From Rhizobium sp. SL42 (GTDB taxonomy: Bacteria > Pseudomonadota > Alphaproteobacteria > Rhizobiales > Rhizobiaceae): 64,000 nucleotides of DNA. Where the stretch lies: positions 1,254,001-1,318,000 of the forward strand of contig NZ_CP063397.1 in the NCBI RefSeq assembly GCF_021729845.1. Direction: 5' to 3'. Numbering within the stretch: position 1 is the first letter of the stretch; each line of letters opens with the position of its first letter. The position numbers and the translations under genes were made by a program. Below the pieces are notes generated by a model. It was not told where the DNA came from, did not search any database, and saw nothing but the letters and a program-made list of their open reading frames with translations. Shown here piece by piece: positions 53,450-62,300 of this stretch.

Positions 53450-54038
53450 CGTCGTCCTCCTCATCTAAGGAGTAGGCTGGACGGTTGGCGCTGCGTTGTT
53501 CGCTTCTCGACCCGAAATGGGCTATCTGGTTGCGGAGGGCTTTCATGCTGTTGGCCGCTTCGAATATGCCCTTCCACTGATCCATGATATTAGCACGTTC
53601 GATGGTATGCCGCAGGGTGCGGAGATTGTCCAAGAACCGCGTATCGATTTGCAGGCGCTGGATGGACGCTGTGGCTTTGCGTAGGTCATCCAGCTCTGGA
53701 AGCGTCGGCGCTTCGATCTGAAGGGCGCGGATTGCCTTTTGCAGTTGCTGCATTTCTTTTTTGATCGCCGGCGGTTGGATGACGGTGCGATCGGTCGTTT
53801 GGCGCGTGATTGATTTGATCGCAGGCATCGCCTTGCGCGGTACCAAGACGATCTCCAGATCAAGCGCACTGGCCATCGCCACCAGGCTCGATAGGCGTAG
53901 ATCAACGTTGTTGGATTCGATCCGTGAAATCTGCGCTTGCGGGACGCCAGCCAAACGGCTCAACTCGCGTTGGCTGAGATGCTTGGCTTCTCTGGTTTCC
54001 CGAAGTCGGTTCGCGATCTCTTGGGTTTCATATTTCAT
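53442..54038 (-). CDS. hipB: HipB-type antitoxin/repressor with long C-terminal extension
   Basis: This 198-residue protein starts with an XRE-type helix-turn-helix at residues 8-62 (LRETREAKHLSQRELSRLAG, then PQAQISRIESNN). Typical HipB proteins have about 90 residues. Here about 130 more follow, mostly helical (KKEMQQLQKAIRALQ) with an acidic tail, DEEDDDA. It should neutralise HipA and repress the operon by binding operators upstream. Palindromic sites of the right type lie at 54070-54161. Confidence 0.85.
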   Translation of the reverse strand: MKYETQEIANRLRETREAKHLSQRELSRLAGVPQAQISRIESNNVDLRLSSLVAMASALDLEIVLVPRKAMPAIKSITRQTTDRTVIQPPAIKKEMQQLQKAIRALQIEAPTLPELDDLRKATASIQRLQIDTRFLDNLRTLRHTIERANIMDQWKGIFEAANSMKALRNQIAHFGSRSEQRSANRPAYSLDEEDDDA

Positions 54039-54069
54039 CGATGTCTATTTCTGCATCGTTTTGCTTTTT

Positions 54070-54161
54070 TGATGTCGTTTAAAACATCATATTGCTGGCC
54101 CAAATGCAAGTGATGTCGAAAAGTGTATCCAATATTCTATGTGATGCTTTATTCGACATCA
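54070..54161. promoter_or_regulatory. Operator-like palindromes upstream of hipBA
   Basis: TGATGT-N8-ACATCA lies at 54070-54089. A perfect 10-bp inverted repeat TGATGTCGAA / TTCGACATCA occupies 54111-54120 and 54152-54161. The recurring half-site TGATGTCG makes these the likely HipB operators. Confidence 0.65.
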
Positions 54162-54537
54162 AATTTTACTCCTTTGAAGGGGTGCGATTTGTGGTTTGAG
54201 GGGGTGCAAGTCAGCTGAATTGCCGTTGGGCTCACTACATTAGACCGTCAGGGCCGGGGACGTTTGGGTCATAGTTTGTTCTATGCGGCGGAGATGTTGC
54301 GAGGCAGTTTTCGGCGTTTCTTCAGCATTTGTCTTTCAAGGGCTACCGCGAAACCCAAACGAAAAAACTTCCCCAAGGTGGGGAGGCACTCGTGGACCAG
54401 CTCGAAATGCAAGGGGAAGTGTGGGTGCATCAAGATGCGTCAACATTGACGCGCGTCAATCATTGTTGTTGAAATAACGTCTCAGGAGCAATTCCTGACG
54501 CGTCCGCAAGGCGCTACTCAGGCAATAAGAGGGCCCA
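54162..54537. other. Gap between hipBA control region and the IS remnant
   Basis: The 376 bases contain no supported gene. They contain a copy of the palindromic TGCGTCAACATTGACGC motif at 54436-54460, otherwise found near the ParA-like operon. Short frames in this stretch have no conserved features. Confidence 0.5.
54436..54460. repeat. Distant copy of the palindromic TGACGC motif
   Basis: Twenty-three of 25 bases agree with 32411-32435, including the centre GCGTCAA-CA-TTGACGC. It lies 22 kb from the ParA-like gene, just before the IS remnant. Confidence 0.7.
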
Positions 54538-54541
54538 GATA

Positions 54542-55312
54542 CTAATCGTGTGCTGGGCCAGGGTTTTCTGGCATGGTTTCTCGGTCACCGTCATAGGCTT
54601 CGAAGTTGCGCCATGGTCCTCGCCGATGGATGACCTCGGCCTTGTAAAGACCGTTGATCGGCTTAGTGAGAGCATTGTCGTAACTGTCGCCAACGCTTCC
54701 GAAAGACGGCTCGATGCCCGCCTCCGCAAGCCGTTCAGAATAGCGAACTGGCCGCCGATCATGAAGCGACTGGTCGAGGGCATCGAGCACAAAGCCCGCA
54801 TGGGCCGTTCGGCTTGCCCGCCAACCGACGGTACGGCGGGCGAAGGCATCAATGACGATGGCCACAGAGACGAAGCCCTGTCAGGTCGCGACATAGGTGA
54901 AATCGGATAGCAACAGCATGTTCGGCGCGGGAGCCTTGAAGTGGCGATTGACGCGGTCGAGCGGACACGGGGCAGACTTGTCCGATGCAGTGGTTTTGAT
55001 CGGCTTGCCACGAATGATACCCTGAAGCTCCATCACTCTCATCAGCCTTGCGACGGTGCAGCGAGCGATATCGAAGCCGTCTCGCTGCAACTGTCGCCAC
55101 ACTTTCCGCACTCCGTAGACTTGGAAGTTCTCGTTGAACACCCGGCGTATCTCGACTTTCATGGCAACATCATTCCGTTCGCGGGCCGATAGGCGGTCCA
55201 CGTCCGTGCGCTTGGCGATAACCTCATAGTAGGTGGACGGGGCAATCGGCAGCAGCCTGCTGATCGGCTCGACCCCGAGCACCGAGCGGTGTTCGTCGAT
55301 GAAGGAAATCAT
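54542..55312 (-). pseudogene. IS3-family OrfB transposase remnant
   Basis: The first part (residues like MISFIDEHRSVLGVEPISRL, VYGVRKVWRQLQRDG, LLLSDFTYVAT) is good OrfB sequence up to the first catalytic Asp. A stop codon then stands where a Trp is expected (VAT-stop-QGF). The reading resumes in the same frame (AIVIDAFARRTVGWRASRTA). A segment that should contain the second catalytic Asp is missing between HDRRPV and RYSERL. The catalytic Glu is replaced (NALTKPINGLY instead of NALAE), and the C-terminus is cut off. Three independent defects make it clearly inactive. Confidence 0.85.
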
Positions 55313-55634
55313 CGCTTCCGTGGGCGGTCGAGCTCCGCCATCGCGAAATAAGCTGACGCCTTGCGCAATATCTCGTTCGCCTGACGGAGCTCGCGGTTCT
55401 CCCGTTACAGGGCCTTCATCTTCTCCGCCACGTCAATCGGCAAACCTGCACGCTTGCAGCTGTCGACTTCGGCCTTCTTCATTCATGGACGGTATGCGCC
55501 GAGCAACCAATCTTGGCCGCTATCGATGATACCGCTGCTCAGCGGGAGGGATGTTCGGCTTCATGCTCAGTCACCATCCGAACGGCGCGGGCACGAACTT
55601 CAGGAGAGAATTTGTTCGTCGTCTTGCTTGTCAT
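55298..55634 (-). pseudogene. IS3-family OrfA remnant
   Basis: The start [20 protein letters not shown] is typical of OrfA. A stop codon replaces a Trp in [19 protein letters not shown], and another replaces a Glu in [20 protein letters not shown]. The end [14 protein letters not shown] overlaps the OrfB start as in functional elements. It is not translatable in full. Confidence 0.8.
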
Positions 55635-55683
55635 AGACCCTACTTCTCACGAGTTGGGGTCTCCGGCAAACCCGGGGCGGTTC

Positions 55684-55955
55684 AGTTCAAATCCTGCTGA
55701 AACTCGACACGCAGTCGCGCCAGATCCGTGCGCGAGCCTCCGGCATAGATCAAGGCGAGCGGCAAAAGCAACGCGGCTGTGCCGCGTGCCTGCTCTGGCG
55801 AGTCAGAGGCGGCAACAATTTTAACGTGAAAATGATGCCGCATCACTTTACTTGTTTCATGAAATTGGGGACATCTGAAGTTACATCGAGAGATGTCGGA
55901 CTCCCTGTTGTGGGTGCAAGAATAGGAGGGTCAGCAATTCTGCTGACATATAAGA
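55684..55955. other. Gap after the IS remnant
   Basis: The 272 bases contain no supported gene. Composition becomes clearly AT-richer from about 55810, continuing into the next two genes. Confidence 0.5.
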
Positions 55956-56339
55956 ATGTTTGTTTTTGAAGATGTGGATGTCGACAGTCTATCCGTCGAA
56001 AGGGGGCGCTCAAGTTTTTTGAGTCGAACCTACGAAGACGATCAAATATGGAAGTCGTTCATTGTAACAATTGGAGATGTGAAGGTATTTGGCGAGTGCA
56101 CTATCCAATTCGCAGATAACAATACTGATTACACCGTTGAAGTTAGGACTTTTGGAAAGGATAGTGAGTGGCCAAGTCCAATTGTTTATTCATTCAAGAA
56201 GGCTGCCGCAGAAAAAATACAAATTGTCATTGAGAATAAGCTGGCAAAATCAGAGAAGAATCTATTCTCGATCCGCCCTGAGATTCAGAAAAACACTAAA
56301 ATTGAGTTTTTTGAAGGCTGGATTACGATCGTACCGTAG
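55956..56339 (+). CDS. Small unknown protein upstream of the EF-hand repeat giant
   Basis: This 127-residue protein (start MFVFEDVDVDSLSVERG) appears to be a compact, mostly beta-rich cytoplasmic protein with an aromatic and Lys-rich second half. There is no signal peptide or known motif. It lies 34 bases before the 2462-residue gene and shares its AT-rich composition. Because it precedes a large secreted protein with unknown N-terminus, a chaperone or immunity function can be imagined, but nothing in the sequence proves it. The ribosome-binding site is weak. Confidence 0.55.
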   Translation: MFVFEDVDVDSLSVERGRSSFLSRTYEDDQIWKSFIVTIGDVKVFGECTIQFADNNTDYTVEVRTFGKDSEWPSPIVYSFKKAAAEKIQIVIENKLAKSEKNLFSIRPEIQKNTKIEFFEGWITIVP

Positions 56340-56373
56340 ATTATTTATTTTAATTTAAGAAGCGAGTTTTTTT

Positions 56374-59300
56374 ATGACGGACATCAAGTCTGCTGTCGCA
56401 GCTCTTCAGAATGCTGACTCCATCGAGGAAATCTATCGTATTGCATCCCGACTTCCCGCTACGGCCAAAGGGACGGGTGGGGCGCTCTACTCGGGAAGTT
56501 TTGTCGAGGGCGTTTCTTATGCCCAGTTCGCTGTAGAGAGTGGATTGAACATAATTGATCACACCCCTCGAGCAATATTTCTTAGCGATCCAAATGTATA
56601 TTCTGCGATAGAGAACATTTTATTGGATCAAGGCGTCGACGCTAAGGCGGCGTCCAAGCAAGCTGAGGCTATACTATTTGAGGCAACAGATAAGTCATTG
56701 TGGGGGCAGGCATCAAAAGAGTTTGCGGCTTCCTTGTCTGGTGATATAAAATTGTTCGTTGGTAAGAATACTACCATCTCCCGCGTTTTCGGCCAAATCG
56801 AGCTTCCTCAAATACTTAACAACACAAAAATCAATACAATTAACGGCGTCTCCCTTTCGGCGGCCTCAAAAGCGGGCGCCGCAGAATTCTTTGCGAGAGT
56901 TGTTGCGGCAAACGAATCTGTTACGCGCGCCGTTGTGGGTAGTTCGATTGTTACGCTCACGGGCAATATTATGGGGCTATCCGAAAGCCGCGTTCTCGGA
57001 GGGGTTGTTGGTGTCTCTGCCCGCACAGTAAATGCTCTGGTTGGAACGGTGTTGGGGGGAGCATTGCTTGACGTGCTTTTGAGCGCGGAGGAGCTCAACG
57101 TTGGCGAAGATGCGGCTCTGAGAGCCATCAATCGTGAAAATGCGGAGGCCAACTTTTACGGGGGGGCTGCAGGTGTTGGACCGAGTTTGACAGAACCGAC
57201 CACTTCGTATCATCACACCGACATTCTCAATACAACCGCTTACACAACGACGACGGCAGTCGAAGCAGGTTCTGTCAGCGCTCCCAGGATGACGACACTG
57301 GATGTATCATCACTCACTGGAAAGTCTGGATCGGGGTCAGGATCTAAGTTCGGCGACAAGGAGAAAGAGAGGAAGGAGAGAGGCGATCTGAACAAACACA
57401 GGGGGTGGAACTACAGTGGAGGAGGGGGAGGAGGAGGTCCTGATCCATACTCAACGGTGCTTCCGACAATTGTTGTTGAGGGGATTAGGTCTCCGGCGAA
57501 AACGTCTAAAGCAAAGCCCATCTTACTCGACCTTGATGGCAACGGCCTGACCATCACTAAGCTTGATGATAGTAGCCATTTTTTCGACATCCACGGGGAC
57601 GGCTACCAGCATCGCGCAGCCTGGGCAGGAACTGGCGATGGTGTCCTGGTTTTTGATGCCGACAGCGACGGCAAGATATCCAACCGCAAGGAAGTGGTAC
57701 TAACGGACTGGGATCCTTCGGCCGACAGCGACATGGAAGCGCTGCGCCAGGTGTTCGACACCAATGGCAATGGCCTTCTCGATTCCGGCGATGCCAATTG
57801 GCTGCAGTTCAAGGTCATGGTGACCATGCCGGACGGCACGACTGTGATGAAAACGCTCGCCGAGCTCGGTATCCAGTCACTGACCCTGGTTGCCGACGAG
57901 ACGCGTTACGAATTTGCCGACGGTTCCTCGATCGACGGTGAGGCGACATTTACCAGAACCGACGGAACCACGGGCAAGACTGCAACGGCGTCGTTGATGA
58001 TCGACGCCAATGGATATGCGGTCAGCACTTCGACGACGGTCGATGCTGACCAGAATACGGTGCTGACCACGAAGGCACTGAACAAGGATGGTTCGCTGGC
58101 TTCCGAAACGGTGCGGACCACCAGCGCTGACGGATTGACCGTCAGGACGCGCTTCGACAACGATGGCGATGGTGTCATCGATCGCGTCCTAACGGATGTG
58201 ACCGAGCTTCTGACGGATGGCACGAAACGCCGCACGGAAACGTCCCGCAATGGCGCCGGCGTGCTCATTGGCTCAACGGTCACACAGACCAGTGTAGATC
58301 GCACATTGATCCAGATCGATCGCGATCAGTTGGGCGGCGGGTTCACGACAGAGAGCGAGACGCAGCAGACCTCGGTAGATGGAAGCCTGACGATCACGAT
58401 CTCGAAGAAGGCGGCTGACGGCTCGGTTGTTTCCTCGGAGCGCACCGAATTCTCCGGCGACAGGTTGAGCCGCACGGACAGTATCGATCTCGACGGCGAC
58501 CTGGCCTATGAGCGTTCGGTGACATCGCAGACGGTCAAAAACGCAGACGGATCGATCACCAAGCGCGACAACATACATGCCGGCAACGGCGACCTGCTTA
58601 CGGAAACCGTTGCTGCTATCTCGGCGGATGGCCTTGTCCGGTCAGAAGCCGCCGACCTGAATGGCGACGGACTGCTCGACCGCAGCATTTCCGGTGTCAC
58701 GACCCGCAATGCGACCTCTGGTGCGACCGAGATTGTGGAGCAGACGAAGGCTCGCGACGGCTCGCTGGTTTCCATGTCTTCCACGACAGTATCGAGCGAC
58801 GGCTTGAACAAGGTGGTTTCCACCGACGCGGACGGCGATGGTGTCTTTGATCGCGTCGTCTCCGATGTGACAGTGATTGCCGCGGATCAATCGAGAACCC
58901 AGACGGTGACCACGCATAGTGCTAGTGGCGCACTGCTATCGAACACCGTGACTGTGCGGGCCGCGGACGGCCTGACAGGGTCAAAGTCCATCGATGGCGA
59001 TGGTGACGGATTGTTCGAGCAGGTGACAAGCGTCGCCAAGGCGGCTGACGGCCAGACGGTTCAGACGAGCCAGAGCTATTCTGCGGATGGCACGCTTCTT
59101 TCGAAGTCCGTTTCGACCACAAGCGTCGACGGTCTGTCCACAATCGTTCGCAACGATCGATATGGCCTTGGGACTGACGATCAGATCCTGACGGAGACGA
59201 CTGTCAAGAACGCAGATGGCAGCGCACAGCAGACAGTCGAGCAGCGAAGCGGCAGCAATGCGCTGCTACAGCGGAGTGTGGTCACCGAAAGCGCCAATGG

Positions 59301-62300
59301 GTTGGTGATCCGAACTCAGGCTGACAGCGACGGCGATGGCCAGCATGATCGCGATCTCCTGGACAGCACGGTGGTTGGTTCTGACGGCAGCCAGACGCGA
59401 ACCATCGAGACCCGTAGCGGCAATGGTTCGCTGCTGTCCGGCGAAACGATCGTGACGAGCCATGATCGCCTGCTGGTTACGCGCACGGTGGATGTCGATG
59501 GCGATGGGCAGGCGAATGTTCGCCAGGTCAGCCAAACGGCGTCTGATGGCGCCAAGACCACCACCGAAGAGATCCTGAACGATCTCGGGCAGGTTGTCTC
59601 AAGCAAGCAGACGACGACGAGCGCCAATGGCCTAGTTCAGGCGACGACGCAGGATGTCGATGGCAATGGGACCGTTGACAGCCGCATTTCGACTGCAATT
59701 GTCCTCGGCGTGGACGGCGGCAAGACCACGACGAAACGGACAATAGCTGGTGACGGGACGCTCCTGCGGGAGGATGTAACCAGTCAGAATGGCAATGGCT
59801 TGTTGGTCATCGCCTCCAGCGATCTGAACGGTGATGGCGTTGTGGACGTCAGCACCCGCTCGGAAACAACGCTGAATGCGGACGGTTCGACCACGGCGGC
59901 GGTGACACAGAAGTCCGGCAGCTCGACCACAAGCGTCAAGACCAGCACCCAGAGTGCGAATGGCTTGGCGAGCCTTGTTGCGAGCGACCTTGACGGTGAT
60001 GGTGATATCGACCGGACGGTCCAGAATACAAAGCAGCTCCTGGCGAATGGCGGGGTGGTTGAGACCCAGCAGGTCCGCGCGCAGGATCAGACATTGGTGT
60101 CAGTGCAGACCGTCGAGACATCTGCAAACGGCAAATCGGTCACAAGCTCGCTGGATCGAGACGGCGATGACAATGTTGATGAGATCCGCATTCGTGAGGT
60201 GCTGGCAGACGGTTCTGTCCGGACCACCACCACAGGACGAAACGCATCTGGCGCGGTCATCAGCACAGCCACAGAAACCGTCAGTCGCAATGGCCTCGAA
60301 ACAGTGCTGGCGATTGACAGCAACGGGGACGGAACGACCGATCGCACCAAATCGGCCAAGACGGAAGTCCTTGCTGATGGTTCGCAACGGGTCACGAGGA
60401 CTGAGTATTCCGGCACATCGACGCTTGTAGAACGGTCGGTTACGACGACCAGCGGCAATGGTCTCCAGTCGAACACGATCTGGAGCGACGCCACCGGTGC
60501 CACGACACGATCGCATGAACGGCTGACAGTGCTTGCGCAGGACGGCGGCAAGGTGACCACCGAGACCTTCCGGAAGGCGGATGGCAGTCTGGAAAGCACG
60601 CAGACCCTTTCTGAAGCCGGCAATGGAAACTCGACTATCCTGACGCGAGACATCAACGGTGACGGCAAGCTTGATGACAGAATCACAGAGTCGGGCCTCG
60701 ACAATGGCACGACGACCACGCTCCATCAGAACTTGAAGACGGACGGCACCGTATCGGCCGCGAAGCTCGTGACGACCAGCGCTGATGAACTGACCGTCAT
60801 GACGCTCTACGACGGCAATGGTGACGGTACCTACGAGACGCGCGTCGTCTCGAAGTCCGAGCCGTTGGCTGATGGCAGCTCGCGCACGACGATGACGCAG
60901 GAATCCTTGGTCAGCGGTGCCTGGCAGCTCAAGGGCAAGACCGTTACCACCACGTCGGGCGATGGTCTGACCACGTCAAAGCAATGGGACGACACGGGCG
61001 CTGGCACGTTCGGTCTGTCTCGAACAAGTCTGATCGTCCTTGGAGCCGATGGCTCGCGGGTGACGACTGATCGGATGCTGACGAATGGCGTCACCACGCG
61101 CATCGACGAACACAAAGTGTCCGCCGACGGCCTGACGATCACGGAGCGCGCCGACCTCAATGGTGACGGCACCTTCGATCAGACATTGACGGATGTGACT
61201 GTCCTGAATGCCGATGGCAGCAAGACGAGATCCGAAACCGCCACGAAACCGGACGGTTCTACGATCTCTTCGCGGGTGACGACAGTCTCAAAGGACGGTC
61301 TGAACACTTCAGTCGCCGAGACATCCAATGTCGCTGGCTGGGTTGCGCGGACAACCTCTATCGTGACTTCCCTCCTAGCTGACGGTAGTTCCAGGACCGT
61401 TAAATCGGTCAAGAATGCCGGCGGTCAGCTTATCGAGAGCGAGACTGTCGACAAGACTGCAGATGGCCGCACTACGGCGATTTTACGCGATCGCAACGGC
61501 GATGGTATCGTTGACCATCGTGAAGTGGAAACCCGCTTTGCCGACGGTCGCGTGTCCCTGGTTGAGACCACGTACGGATCGACCGGTAACGTGGTGTCCT
61601 CTGTCAGTTCTATAACGAGCGCCAACGGCCTGCGGACAGTCATTGATACCGACAAAAATGGCGACGGTGTCCTCGACCTCAAGAAAACGATTGACCGCCA
61701 GACCTTTGCTGATGGCAGTACAAAGGTCGTGACCACGGTTGTCAACGCCACCACGAATGCGGTCAAATCCAGGACGGAAGAAACCGTCAGTGCGGATGGC
61801 ACGTTGCGGCTTGAGAGCACCGATGTGAATGGCGATGGGACCGCCGATCAGACGGTTCGAGAAGAGCTCCTTCCCTCCGGCATCCGCAAGACCACCGTCA
61901 CCAACAATGCCGCGGCAAAAGCATCTTCCGAGATCCGGGTCGGTGAGATCTATTGGAGCGACACGATCCCGACGAAGATCGAGACGACGGTGTCAGTGGA
62001 CGGCATGACGCGCAATATCCGCATGGATATTGACGGAAATGGCGTGTTTGAGGTCACGGCTACAGCCGTCACACAGATCGATGGCAGCACTGTCACTACA
62101 ATTACTGAAACCAACGCCAATGGCACCGTCAAGGCGAATGGAACGCTGACCCAGAGCCATGACGGGCGTGTCAGTGTTTTGAGCGCTGATACTCAAAATG
62201 ATGGTGTGATTGATTCCATCATCACCACCACTTCCATGGTCGATGGCGCGGTGGAAAAGGTGGCAATCAAGAAAAGTGCCGCCGGGGCCGTCACAGAGAC

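Larger units (their letters stand above)
54538..55683 (-). mobile_element. Decayed IS3-family insertion sequence
   Basis: Both transposase frames of an IS3-type element are recognisable on the minus strand but broken. One terminal inverted repeat is visible at 55657-55683 (minus strand TGAACCGCCCCGGGTTTGCC). The other end is missing: the transposase reading is lost at about 54585 and no matching repeat follows. The element therefore cannot move on its own. Such remnants mark past rearrangement between the hipBA and the second secretion locus. Confidence 0.8.
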
